From Campylobacteraceae bacterium (GTDB taxonomy: Bacteria; Campylobacterota; Campylobacteria; Campylobacterales; Sulfurovaceae): DNA of 21,089 nucleotides. Positions 5,849 to 13,816 of the stretch are shown piece by piece. Each line of letters opens with the position of its first letter. The first letter of the stretch is position 1. Made by a program: the position numbers and the translations under genes. The DNA is taken from positions 1-21,089 of the forward strand of contig JALWNF010000073.1 of assembly GCA_026995985.1 (NCBI GenBank). The letters run 5' to 3'. The notes under the pieces were generated by a model that was not told the DNA's origin, ran no database searches, and saw nothing but the letters and a program-made list of their open reading frames with translations.

Positions 5849-7334
5849 CCAATACTCTTTTACCGTACTCTCTTGTCTCTTTATAATCTATAAGTTCCAT
5901 ACTAAGATATGGTTCATACTCTCCATTTTTAAATAGATGAGAGCTTCTTAATGTACGTCGAGTAAAGCCTATTCCTCCATTGTAAGCATAAGCAATAAAT
6001 AGAGGGTGGTAGAGCCATTTGTTAAGGTAGTTAAGGTGTTGGTTAGCATAGTTTATGGCTGTGTATGGGTTAAATATCTCATCTAAGTCTATCTTTTTAC
6101 CTCTCTCTTTAGATAGATGTTTAATAAGAAAGGGCATAATCTGCATCATTCCTAAAGCATAAGCTGATGAGACTGAAGCTGGTATAAAACGGCTCTCTTG
6201 TTTTGCAATAGCATAGAGTAGGGCTTTTCTCTCTTTGCTTAAACCATACATTGCTATAGGGTATGGCATGGGGTAGTAAGGTGTTTTATATTTACTCTCC
6301 TTCTCTTTTATATAGCAATAGATTCCTAATGTCTCAGAAGATTTATATTTTTGAGCAAGTTTTTCTAAGTTTTTAGGATTTTTTTTCATCTCAATTTTTA
6401 GCTTCTCCCAATCTATAGGATTTGTTATATCAAAACCTTCAATCTTTTTAAATGGAAACTTTGGAATAACTACTTTAGGATATGGTTTGTTTAAAATATC
6501 TCTAGCACGTAGAGTATAGATGTTTATATCGTAGCTTTTAAGAAGTTGCTCTAAATACTTTTTATCTTTAGTAATAAGATAGTTCCAAAAGTCTATTTGG
6601 TCAAGCTTCTTTTGATAGTCTGTCTTTCTTCTAGCAATTTTTAAAAAGTTAAGAGCAACTTCTGGGTTTTTAAACTCTAGAGCATTCATAGCAAGTAGAA
6701 AGTTGGACTCAAAGTTAAGATTATTATCTTTTATTAGAAAAACAAGTGACTCTTTTATCTTTTGAAGAGCATGGGTAGTTACAACTTTATAAATAGTTTG
6801 ATTGAACTGCTTTTCATGGATAAGAAGTTCAAGTTGTTGAGGGCTAAAGGCTTTATTAAAATATTTTTTTCGGTACTTAGATGTTACTCCATTAAATATA
6901 TAGCACTGTATTGAGGCTTTTTGTTTACTTAAAACTTTAAATGGCTCATCGGCACTCATGACTTTTAATGTATCTGAGTATTTACCCTGTTTTTTAATTT
7001 TTCTATAGAGTCTTTTAAGCTCTTTTTTACTCTTTTTAGAGGCTGTAGCAGGGTATATAATAAAGTTTTTAGGGTCTCTTTTTGAGTTTTTTTTATCTGT
7101 ATGGGGGGTATAGCCTAACTTTTTATGAATAGCTTTTTTTAGTTTATAGTTCTCTCTTTTTATTAATTTATAGGCTTGAAGAGCCTCTTTTTTAGAGGTT
7201 TTTTTTTCAGAGATAAAACGCCAAATGTAATAATCTCTTGCATAAGAGCTTGGCATGGCTTCTATCTCTTTTAGATTGTGGGTCTTTGCCCACAGATTTA
7301 AACTTAAAAGTAAAGAGAGTAGAAGATATTTCAT
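5745..7334 (-). CDS. slt: soluble-type lytic murein transglycosylase
   Basis: This periplasmic enzyme cleaves the MurNAc-GlcNAc bond of peptidoglycan and forms 1,6-anhydro ends. The 529 residues start with a signal peptide (about 1-16, ending LNLWA), followed by a long Lys-rich alpha-helical part of the kind that forms the doughnut of Slt proteins. The catalytic SLT domain is at about 365-500: AIAKQESRFIPASVSSAYAL with catalytic Glu380, GMMQIMP, FNPYTAINYANQHLNYL and AYAYNGG. The ATG directly follows the yggT stop (TAAATG), so the gene belongs to the gltX-yggT-slt operon. The C-terminal 34 residues are encoded opposite the 3' end of the lipoprotein gene. Confidence 0.9.
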   Translation of the reverse strand: MKYLLLSLLLSLNLWAKTHNLKEIEAMPSSYARDYYIWRFISEKKTSKKEALQAYKLIKRENYKLKKAIHKKLGYTPHTDKKNSKRDPKNFIIYPATASKKSKKELKRLYRKIKKQGKYSDTLKVMSADEPFKVLSKQKASIQCYIFNGVTSKYRKKYFNKAFSPQQLELLIHEKQFNQTIYKVVTTHALQKIKESLVFLIKDNNLNFESNFLLAMNALEFKNPEVALNFLKIARRKTDYQKKLDQIDFWNYLITKDKKYLEQLLKSYDINIYTLRARDILNKPYPKVVIPKFPFKKIEGFDITNPIDWEKLKIEMKKNPKNLEKLAQKYKSSETLGIYCYIKEKESKYKTPYYPMPYPIAMYGLSKERKALLYAIAKQESRFIPASVSSAYALGMMQIMPFLIKHLSKERGKKIDLDEIFNPYTAINYANQHLNYLNKWLYHPLFIAYAYNGGIGFTRRTLRSSHLFKNGEYEPYLSMELIDYKETREYGKRVLANYVLYLNLLGGQIKVSDLLKSLVYPSQTDRFRK

Positions 7335-7865
7335 TTAAAATGCCAATAGTGCAAATGTTATCTTTTGTAACAGACCAGCAAGAATCTGAAGAGCAAAAAT
7401 AACAACTAAAGGAGAGAGGTCAATCCCACCTATGACTACAAAAGGTAGTTTCTCTCTAACAAATCTTAGTGGAGGGTTAGTTAAACGGTTAATAATTTGA
7501 ACAATAGGATTGTATGGATTGACCTGCACAAAAGATAGTATAGCTGATATGATAATAAGTATTATATATGAGTATATAAGAGAGCTTATAATACCTACAA
7601 TAGCAATAAATATATTACCTGTTAGTAGGCTACTTAGAAGTTGTAACCCTATAATAAGAACCAAAGGTGATAAATCGATACCCCCTACAACTGTAAATGG
7701 CATCTTTTGACGAATAAAACTAAATGCTGGTTCAGTTAGACGATGTAGTATCTCAACAAAAGGTTGACGAGGGTCAACTTGTAACATAGATAAAATAGTA
7801 GCGATAATAACAATCCAAATATATATCTGAATAAAAAGTACTATAGGTTGTAGTAGAAAATCCAT
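7335..7865 (-). CDS. YggT family integral membrane protein
   Basis: The 176-residue protein consists of two tandem YGGT repeats, each with two hydrophobic helices and the signature P..F..........P.........G..D.SP: first VDPRQPFVEILHRLTEPAF with GGIDLSPLVL, second VNPYNPIVQIINRLTNPPLR with GGIDLSPLVV. It is an inner membrane protein; family members have been linked to osmotic tolerance, division and cytochrome or plastid nucleoid functions, but no biochemical role is settled. The start overlaps the stop of the synthetase-like gene by one base (TAATG) and the stop abuts the slt start, a tight operon also remembered from C. jejuni (Cj0843c-Cj0845c). Confidence 0.9.
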   Translation of the reverse strand: MDFLLQPIVLFIQIYIWIVIIATILSMLQVDPRQPFVEILHRLTEPAFSFIRQKMPFTVVGGIDLSPLVLIIGLQLLSSLLTGNIFIAIVGIISSLIYSYIILIIISAILSFVQVNPYNPIVQIINRLTNPPLRFVREKLPFVVIGGIDLSPLVVIFALQILAGLLQKITFALLAF

Positions 7866-9046
7866 TATGATGCTACCTCCAATATATAAGATTTAATGTA
7901 TGGATATATCTCACTTAACTTAGCTCCATGGGCTGTTCCTGTTAAGAGTTGTTGTAGTGGCTCTTCAAGTTCATCTCTACTAAGTCCACTTTTAGTGATA
8001 AGGTAATCTTCAAACTCATCAAAATTATCTATAATGGGTGCTTCAAAGATTAACTCTGAAAGCATCTTCATTATTTTGCCATGTTCACTAGAGAAATCTT
8101 TTGGCTGAAAGATAGTTCGTACCTTCTTCTCTAGCTCATCTATTGTGTTACACTCATTAAGGTATACTTTTGCAAGTTTACCAATGTTGGCATCGGCAAA
8201 TCCAAAAAGTGTAGAGAGAAGTTTATCATCAATAAGCTTTAGATGTTCTCGGTTTAGGTACTGTAGTCTCTCAAAATCGAAATATTTTGCTTCTGTTGGA
8301 ATATTTTCTAAACTAAACCACTCAATAGCATCAGGAAGTTTAAATATCTCTTTTGGAGCATTTGGGTTTAACTCAAGAATCAGATAGTTTAAAATAGCAT
8401 CTGGTAGAAAACCTTGTTCAAAAAGTGACTTTATAGATGGAGTATCTTTTAGTGTAGCTATATGAATATAGTTAGCCTCTTTATCATACCCTAATAGATT
8501 TTTTATATAGTTCTGTTTTGCTGTCTCATTAAGGTATTTTTTATCTCGAATAATTAGCTCAATATCGCTCATCATATCATCTGTAGCACAAGCAAAGTTG
8601 TAACTTGGTTTTCCATCTGCTTTTAAGATAACAAAATCATCAATATCTCCACTCTTTTGAATGCGAATAATAAAAGCTCTACCACTCTCTTTAAGCTCTT
8701 TATACTCCTCTTGGTTTAATCTATTGCAATCTGAAGAGCAAGATGAGTTTTCATCTTGACATTGGCAAATAAAAGCTTTTTTCTCTTTGAGTAGACGAAG
8801 TGCTAAAGTTTGGTATAGGTTTAGGTGTTCACTCTGGTGAAATACAGAGTCATGTTTTAGAGCAAACTTCTCTAAAATCATTATAATCTCTGTATCTTTT
8901 CCCTCTTCCATCTTATCTACATTGATATCTTCTATACGTACTAAGAGTTTCTCATTTTTTTGTTGTGCTACTAGGTAGTTAACAATGGCAATTTGTAAGC
9001 TATCTAAATGCATTTCACCAATTGGTGATGGAGCATATCTAAGCAT
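7865..9046 (-). CDS. glutamyl-tRNA synthetase homologue with degenerate HIGH and no KMSKS motif
   Basis: The 393-residue protein is recognisably a class Ib GluRS along its whole length: MLRYAPSPIGEMHLDSLQIA, LLVRIEDINVDKM, KPSYNFACATDDMM, FLPDAILNYLILELNP, YLNREHLK and the end LLTGTAHGAKLSEIYPYI. However, the HIGH box is HLDS; RGDDHL or RGEDHV of normal enzymes reads RDKKYL; and between YIHIATLKDT and PSIKSLFEQGFLPD there is no room for the KMSKS loop (KLSKR/KMSKR). Cys residues of a zinc knuckle are partly kept (CQC...C...C). It is 40-70 residues shorter than usual. The position beside yggT-slt matches gltX of C. jejuni, so it is the positional orthologue. I infer that aminoacyl-adenylate formation is lost or much weakened and that a second gltX should exist elsewhere. 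AGGAG precedes the ATG and the frame is intact, so it is probably expressed. Confidence 0.85.
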   Translation of the reverse strand: MLRYAPSPIGEMHLDSLQIAIVNYLVAQQKNEKLLVRIEDINVDKMEEGKDTEIIMILEKFALKHDSVFHQSEHLNLYQTLALRLLKEKKAFICQCQDENSSCSSDCNRLNQEEYKELKESGRAFIIRIQKSGDIDDFVILKADGKPSYNFACATDDMMSDIELIIRDKKYLNETAKQNYIKNLLGYDKEANYIHIATLKDTPSIKSLFEQGFLPDAILNYLILELNPNAPKEIFKLPDAIEWFSLENIPTEAKYFDFERLQYLNREHLKLIDDKLLSTLFGFADANIGKLAKVYLNECNTIDELEKKVRTIFQPKDFSSEHGKIMKMLSELIFEAPIIDNFDEFEDYLITKSGLSRDELEEPLQQLLTGTAHGAKLSEIYPYIKSYILEVAS

Positions 9047-9072
9047 CTCTTCTCCTAAATTTTATTGTTGTA

Positions 9073-9078
9073 ATTATA
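9073..9078 (-). promoter_or_regulatory. -10 box of the gltX-like/yggT/slt operon
   Basis: On the minus strand TATAAT (9078 to 9073) lies 26 bases before the ATG, preceded by an A-tract and no visible -35. The divergent nadK promoter is about 75 bases away. Confidence 0.45.
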
Positions 9079-9142
9079 GGTGTTTTTTTCTTGAATTTTA
9101 TAATAATTTAATATATAGAGAGAATGCACAAGTGATTTTATG

Positions 9143-9174
9143 ATATTCTACTGTTATAATTAGTAGGAGAATAT
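9143..9174 (+). promoter_or_regulatory. nadK promoter inside an imperfect inverted repeat
   Basis: TGTTATAAT (9152-9160) is a perfect extended -10. ATATTCTACT (9143-9152) and AGT-AGG-AGAATAT (9162-9174) are complementary apart from the inserted AGG and surround it; the right arm carries the Shine-Dalgarno TAGGAG (9164-9169) for the GTG start at 9177. Expected transcription start is near 9167, leaving a very short leader. Confidence 0.5.
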
Positions 9175-9176
9175 TA

Positions 9177-10049
9177 GTGAGTGATGAAAAATTAACACAA
9201 ACTAAAGTTGCAGGTTTTGTGATAAAGCCTGAAGCTCCAGAGATTTTACCAATATATGAAAAGATAAAAGAGAAGTTTGAATCTAGGCAAATTGAGGTAT
9301 TGTTAGTAGACCACTCAAGTGAAATGTTTGGTCTCTCAGATGGTATAGAGTTTGATGAGTTGTGTAGACGTTCAGACTTTTTAGTATCTTTAGGAGGTGA
9401 TGGAACACTACTTTCACTTGTAAGGAAAAGTTACGGATACCATAAGCCTGTCCTTGGAATCAATGCTGGAACTTTGGGCTTTTTAGCTGATGTACGTATA
9501 TCAGAAGTAGATACCTTTTTAGATGATTTGTTAATTGATAACTATAGAATAGATGACCGTATGATGATAGATGGATATATTCAGACATCTAATGGTCGTA
9601 AAAAATTTCATGCCTTTAATGATGTAGTTGTAACTCGTCCAACTATCTCTCATATGGCAAAAATTGATGCATCTATTGATGGTGAGTGGTTTAACACTTA
9701 CCGTGGTGATGGGCTGATTATCTCTACACCAACAGGCTCAACTGCCTATAATCTAGCAGCAGGAGGACCTGTGATGTATCCTTTAACTCAAGCATTTATT
9801 ATGACTCCTATTGCAGCACACTCTTTAACACAGCGACCTTTAGTTTTACCTGCACAATTTACTATAGATTTCTCTTCTCCTAAAGATAAAGTAATTGTAA
9901 TGGTAGATGGTCAAGATGCTTATGAGATGGAGGCAGGTGAGGTATTGGTCATTAATGGTGCCGCTATAGGAGCAAAACTTTTACATAAAAAAGAGAGAAA
10001 CTATTTTAGTGTACTTAGAGAAAAACTATCTTGGGGTGATGACGAATAA
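9177..10049 (+). CDS. nadK: NAD kinase
   Basis: NAD kinase phosphorylates NAD to NADP and is the only route to NADP in bacteria. The 290-residue protein has SLGGDGTLLSLVRKS (GGDGT at 73-77, the ATP/catalytic motif with the essential Asp), GINAGTLGFLADV, then FNDVVVTRP, YRGDGLIISTPTGSTAYNLA and GGPVMYP with the NAD-binding conserved residues, and PIAAHSLTQRPLVLP. The start is GTG, supported by TAGGAG seven bases upstream and by the N-terminal length usual for epsilonproteobacterial enzymes. Its stop overlaps the recN start by one base (TAATG), so the two are translationally coupled, an arrangement I also remember from C. jejuni. Confidence 0.94.
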   Translation: MSDEKLTQTKVAGFVIKPEAPEILPIYEKIKEKFESRQIEVLLVDHSSEMFGLSDGIEFDELCRRSDFLVSLGGDGTLLSLVRKSYGYHKPVLGINAGTLGFLADVRISEVDTFLDDLLIDNYRIDDRMMIDGYIQTSNGRKKFHAFNDVVVTRPTISHMAKIDASIDGEWFNTYRGDGLIISTPTGSTAYNLAAGGPVMYPLTQAFIMTPIAAHSLTQRPLVLPAQFTIDFSSPKDKVIVMVDGQDAYEMEAGEVLVINGAAIGAKLLHKKERNYFSVLREKLSWGDDE

Positions 10050-11572
10050 TGATAAAGAGAGTCTATATTAAAAATTTAATATCATTTAATGAAATAGAGT
10101 TAGAGTTAGAGAAAGGTTTAGTGGTTATCTCTGGACCATCTGGAGCAGGTAAGTCACTTTTTATGAATAGTATTCTTGCTACATTTGGCTATAGAGTTGC
10201 AAAAGCATCTTTATGTGAGATATTGTTAGATAGACCTAAAAGTTTAAAGAGTGAAAATTTTGATTTAGAAGATGAGATAACTCTTAAAAGTCTAAAAAGA
10301 GAGAAAGTGCGTTATATTATTGATGGACAAAATATCTCCAAGAGGGTTTTAAAAGAGATGTTCTCTCCTTATGTTCAGTTTTTATCTGTTCGCGACAAGA
10401 GTTGTTTTGAGAGTAGAGATTTACTAAAACTCATAGACAATGAACTTATAGCAAAAGATAAAAGTTTTAAAAAGCTTTTTAAAGAGTACTCTAAACGCTA
10501 TGCTAACTACAAACTAAAACTAGAAGAGCTTCAAAAGATAAAACAAGATGAAGCTAAACTTGCTGAACTTATAGAGTTTACAGAGTTTGAGATAGAGAAG
10601 ATAGAGAGTATAGACCCTAAAGTAGGAGAAGATAAGGAGCTTTTAAGGGTTAAACAACAACTCTCACGTATTGATAAAGTAAATGAGGCTATCGAGTTTG
10701 CTAATGGTATCTTTAATTTTGAAGAGGCAGTTGCTGAGGTATATAGATTGCTAGATAGAGATGATACTACTTTTTTAGAGGCTATGAACCAGCTTCGTGC
10801 TGATTTTGAAGAGGTTGAGACTCTATCAGAGGAGTTAGCTGAAGTTAATATAGAAGAGGTGTTAGATAGGTTAGAGAAAATCTCATATTTAAAAAATAGA
10901 TATGGTAGCATAGAGGAGGCACTTGAGTATGTAGCAATAAAGAGACAAGAGTTACAGGGTTATCTAAATATTGAGCAAGACAAAAGTATGTTAGAGTCTT
11001 TTTTAGAGATGGAAATAGTGGAGCTTAATACCTTAGCAGGTCAAATCTCTTTTGCAAGAAAGGCTAAAGCTAAAGAGCTAGAGAAACTGCTAAAACGATA
11101 TTTAGCAGAGTTAAAACTTCCTGAGTTAAAGTTTGTTTTTACTTCAGAGATGTTGACTAGTACAGGTCAAGATGTAGTAGAGGTTAATCTAAATGGTTCA
11201 ACTGCATCTACTCTTAGTGGAGGTGAGTTTAATCGTGTGCGTTTAGCATTGATGGTTGTGTCTCTCTCTGGAGTTAAAGAGAGTGGAGTGCTAATATTAG
11301 ATGAGATAGATGCAAATGTTTCTGGTGATGAGTCTATAGCTATTGCAAATATGATTTCAAAACTTGCTTCAGTATACCAAATTTTTGCTATCTCTCATCA
11401 GCCACATTTAGCTTCTAAAGCCACCCAACATCTTCTAGTATCTAAATTTGAAGATAAGAGTTCAGTAACTATACTTGATAAGAGAGGAAGAGTTACTGAG
11501 ATAGCTCGAATTATAGGAGGTGAGAGGTCAAATGAAGAGGCTCGACTATTTGCAGAAAAACTACTTTCTTAA
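10049..11572 (+). CDS. recN: DNA repair protein RecN
   Basis: RecN is an SMC-like ATPase that helps align and hold DNA ends during double-strand break repair by RecA. The 507 residues comprise an N-terminal ATPase half with Walker A GPSGAGKS (29-36, where many RecN proteins have GETGAGKS), a Glu/Lys-rich coiled-coil middle (about 140-340) and a C-terminal half with STLSGGEFNRVRLALMVV (ABC signature), VLILDEIDANVSGDES (Walker B with D-loop) and ISHQPHLAS (switch His). It is shorter than the approximately 550 residues of E. coli RecN, mainly in the coiled coil, as is usual in this phylum. It is coupled to nadK by TAATG. Confidence 0.93.
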   Translation: MIKRVYIKNLISFNEIELELEKGLVVISGPSGAGKSLFMNSILATFGYRVAKASLCEILLDRPKSLKSENFDLEDEITLKSLKREKVRYIIDGQNISKRVLKEMFSPYVQFLSVRDKSCFESRDLLKLIDNELIAKDKSFKKLFKEYSKRYANYKLKLEELQKIKQDEAKLAELIEFTEFEIEKIESIDPKVGEDKELLRVKQQLSRIDKVNEAIEFANGIFNFEEAVAEVYRLLDRDDTTFLEAMNQLRADFEEVETLSEELAEVNIEEVLDRLEKISYLKNRYGSIEEALEYVAIKRQELQGYLNIEQDKSMLESFLEMEIVELNTLAGQISFARKAKAKELEKLLKRYLAELKLPELKFVFTSEMLTSTGQDVVEVNLNGSTASTLSGGEFNRVRLALMVVSLSGVKESGVLILDEIDANVSGDESIAIANMISKLASVYQIFAISHQPHLASKATQHLLVSKFEDKSSVTILDKRGRVTEIARIIGGERSNEEARLFAEKLLS

Positions 11573-11690
11573 TAATTATCATAGAAATAGAATAGTATAT
11601 ATATTTTTTAATAAAAAATTAATATTTTAAACTTTTATTATAAAAATATTTGTTAAGATTTTATTAAAATATTTTGGAGAAGAGTTTAAA
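11573..11690 (+). promoter_or_regulatory. A+T-rich gap with a possible promoter for the LysM protein gene
   Basis: TGTTAAGAT (11651-11659) is a fair extended -10 and TTGGAGAAGAG before the ATG provides the Shine-Dalgarno sequence. No terminator hairpin for recN is obvious. Confidence 0.3.
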
Positions 11691-12278
11691 ATGTATGGTA
11701 GTCAAGATGAGTATTTAAGAGCAACTAAAGATGCACAAATTAATATGATAGATAGAGAAGATAGAAGAGGTATACTTATATTTATAAATTTTCTTCTATT
11801 TTTAGCTTTAGCAGTTGTAGGTTTTTTATATTTTACACAAGATAGCAACTATTTATCTGAAAATATCTTTGGGAGAAAAACTGCTGTTTTAAGTGCTACA
11901 CATACATCAACTGACTCTGATTATAGTGATGAGGAGTTGATGGTTATTTTAGATAATCCAGATGATGAGGATAGTGTAGGGAGCTCTACTATTAATAAAC
12001 AAGCTGAGTTAAGAGATGAGATAAATCAAGTAATGGAAGAGATAGTTAGAAAAAGTAAATCAAAATATGAATCAGCTATCTCTAAAGAGTTAGATAGAAA
12101 AGATAAAGAGGCAATTGATAACCAAGTTGTTACTAAAAAAGATGATACTCTCTCATCTTTAGCTAAGAAATATCATGGTAATTCAATGGCATTTCGTCAG
12201 ATTATAAAGCATAATAAAGATACATCAGAGGACTCTTCAACTGTTTATGTTGGTCAAAAAATAAGAACTTCATATTAA
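11691..12278 (+). CDS. single-span membrane protein with C-terminal LysM domain
   Basis: The 195-residue protein has a charged cytoplasmic N-terminus (1-26), one transmembrane helix (27-48, ILIFINFLLFLALAVVGFLYF), a long acidic Ser/Asp/Glu-rich periplasmic linker with a coiled-coil-like stretch (105-145) and a C-terminal LysM fold (146-193): VVTKKDDTLSSLAKKYHGNS, then QIIKHN and VYVGQKI. LysM binds GlcNAc-containing glycans, so a peptidoglycan-anchoring role is inferred. Its N-terminal 50 residues are similar to those of the next gene (Asp-x-Tyr, A..A.I, FI..LLF, AV....GF.Y), pointing to a duplication. The pair lies between recN and tatD, where I remember a response regulator gene in C. jejuni. 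The particular function is unknown. Confidence 0.75.
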   Translation: MYGSQDEYLRATKDAQINMIDREDRRGILIFINFLLFLALAVVGFLYFTQDSNYLSENIFGRKTAVLSATHTSTDSDYSDEELMVILDNPDDEDSVGSSTINKQAELRDEINQVMEEIVRKSKSKYESAISKELDRKDKEAIDNQVVTKKDDTLSSLAKKYHGNSMAFRQIIKHNKDTSEDSSTVYVGQKIRTSY

Positions 12279-12367
12279 TTAATAAATATTATGAAAATTT
12301 CATATTTGTTGCTTATTTATTTACTATAGTTATTTTAATTGATTGTAAAAATTAAGGAGGAGTAGAT

Positions 12368-12877
12368 ATGTTTGCAACAGATAGTGATTATGAAGAGGCA
12401 ATTAGAGGAGCTAGTATTCATGCTTATAAATATAGAGAAAACAAAAAAAGGCTCTTTATTAAAGTATTACTCTTTACAACTATAGCAGTACTTCTCTCTT
12501 TAGGCTTTATATACTATAAAAAAGACCTATTTCAAGAAGTTCAAAAAATAGTAAGTACTAAAGAGCACTCTAAAAACTTGCTAGATAATAGTCAGTTGAG
12601 TCAAAAAGTTTTGGAGATAGGTAGTGAAGGAGACTCTATTCAGAGTAGAGATGATGAGTATTTAGTTGCATTAGAGAGCATGGAGGTAGATGTTTTAGAT
12701 GATTCTAAACAAAATAGTAAACCTACTACATTAAAATCAAAAGAGATAGTAAAAAAACATATGAGTTTAGCTAGTGCCATAAGTAGTCTTGTAGATGAGT
12801 CTACTTTAGATAGTTCTAAGTATACTAACGAGTTAAGAAAAGAGATTATTTCTGAATATATAAAGGATAGAAGATAA
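12368..12877 (+). CDS. single-span membrane protein, paralogue of the preceding LysM protein
   Basis: The 169-residue protein has the same plan as its upstream neighbour: cytoplasmic N-terminus with DSDYEEAIRGASIHAYKYRE, transmembrane helix at about 29-50 (FIKVLLFTTIAVLLSLGFIYY) and an acidic, polar periplasmic part. The LysM domain is missing; the C-terminus instead is a helical, charged segment (SLASAISSLVDESTLDSSKY, then NELRKEIISEYIKDRR). AAGGAGGAG just before the ATG is a strong Shine-Dalgarno sequence. A 90-base A+T-rich gap separates the two genes, and I see no sure promoter in it. It could partner the LysM protein through the shared helix. No known family recognised. Confidence 0.65.
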   Translation: MFATDSDYEEAIRGASIHAYKYRENKKRLFIKVLLFTTIAVLLSLGFIYYKKDLFQEVQKIVSTKEHSKNLLDNSQLSQKVLEIGSEGDSIQSRDDEYLVALESMEVDVLDDSKQNSKPTTLKSKEIVKKHMSLASAISSLVDESTLDSSKYTNELRKEIISEYIKDRR

Positions 12878-12893
12878 TCTTTCCTTATTAATA

Positions 12894-12902
12894 TGTTAAA
12901 AT
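12894..12902 (+). promoter_or_regulatory. extended -10 promoter of tatD
   Basis: TGTTAAAAT lies 24 bases before the tatD ATG; AAGGA (12916-12920) is the Shine-Dalgarno sequence. Confidence 0.5.
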
Positions 12903-12926
12903 TCTTTAAAATTTTAAAGGATTTTA

Positions 12927-13703
12927 ATGATAATAGATACCCATTGTCACTTAGATGATGAACGATACAGAGAAGATTTACTTGAAGTAATAGAACGTGC
13001 TAAGGCTAATGGAGTTGAGCGTTTTATTATTCCTGGTGCTGACCCAAAGACACTTAACCGAGCTATTGAATTAAGCCAAGAGTATGATGAAATTTTCTTT
13101 GCTGTTGGTGTTCACCCCTATGATGCTCAAAATTATAATAGAGATTTTTTAGAAGAGTTTGTTACCCACCAAAAGTGTGTTGCTATAGGTGAGTGTGGCT
13201 TAGACTACTTTCGTCTGCCTGAGTCAAAAGAGGAGATTGAAGTAGAAAAGAAATTACAAAAAGAGGTCTTTGTTGACCAAATACTATTAGCAAAAGAGTT
13301 TAAATTACCACTAATTGTCCATATTAGAGAATCTTCTGCTGACTCTTTAGAGCTTTTAGAGAAGTATGCAGGAGAGCAGGGGGGTGTTCTTCACTGCTAT
13401 AATGCAGATGAGTCTCTTTTAAAATTATCAAAGAGAAACTTCTACTATGGTATAGGTGGTGTTTTAACCTTTAAAAATGCACGTAAGCTTATTAATGTCT
13501 ATCCTAAAATTCCCAAAGAGAGACTTATTGTAGAGACAGATGCTCCATATTTAACTCCACATCCTTATAGAGGGAAAAGAAATGAGCCCTCTTATTGTAA
13601 ATTAGTAGTAGCTAAAATGGCTGAATTATCAAATGAAAAAGAGAGTGAGTTAGAGATATATACAACAAATAATGCTCTTAAGCTATTTACAAAGGTAAAA
13701 TAA
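12927..13703 (+). CDS. tatD: TatD family metal-dependent deoxyribonuclease
   Basis: TatD proteins are TIM-barrel, two-metal 3'-5' exonucleases of the amidohydrolase type. The 258-residue protein shows the whole ligand set: MIIDTHCHLDD (His6, His8), VAIGECGLDYF (Glu89), LPLIVHIRES (His132), GVLHCYN (His156) and IVETDAPYLTPHPYRGKRNE (Asp205 and the signature following it). Length is normal. It may be YcfH/TatD; the subgroups cannot be told apart by eye. From memory it has the same neighbour, an MltD-like transglycosylase, in C. jejuni. Confidence 0.93.
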   Translation: MIIDTHCHLDDERYREDLLEVIERAKANGVERFIIPGADPKTLNRAIELSQEYDEIFFAVGVHPYDAQNYNRDFLEEFVTHQKCVAIGECGLDYFRLPESKEEIEVEKKLQKEVFVDQILLAKEFKLPLIVHIRESSADSLELLEKYAGEQGGVLHCYNADESLLKLSKRNFYYGIGGVLTFKNARKLINVYPKIPKERLIVETDAPYLTPHPYRGKRNEPSYCKLVVAKMAELSNEKESELEIYTTNNALKLFTKVK

Positions 13704-13786
13704 AAATAGATATTCTATAAGCTTTTATTGATATTATTTTTTTTATATAATTTTTTAATTTAAGTATACTTTAATATTTGTGGCAA

Positions 13787-13811
13787 TATAATTATCCTTA
13801 TATATAAGGAT
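13787..13811 (+). promoter_or_regulatory. -10 box and perfect palindrome before the MltD-like gene
   Basis: TATAAT (13787-13792) is followed at once by ATCCTTATATATAAGGAT (13794-13811), an 18-bp perfect palindrome whose right half contains the Shine-Dalgarno AAGGA for the ATG at 13817. The predicted transcription start (about 13799) is inside the palindrome, so a DNA operator is more likely than an RNA hairpin unless transcription starts further upstream. A second short palindrome AAGTATACTT is at 13763-13772. Confidence 0.45.
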
Positions 13812-13816
13812 TAAAT

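Noticed and set aside
8145..8387. Plus-strand open frame of 80 codons
   Set aside because: Antisense shadow of the GluRS-like gene with Ser/Arg-rich composition.
10531..10911. Minus-strand open frame of 126 codons
   Set aside because: Antisense to the coiled-coil part of recN; its extreme Ser content reflects the complement of Glu/Leu codons.
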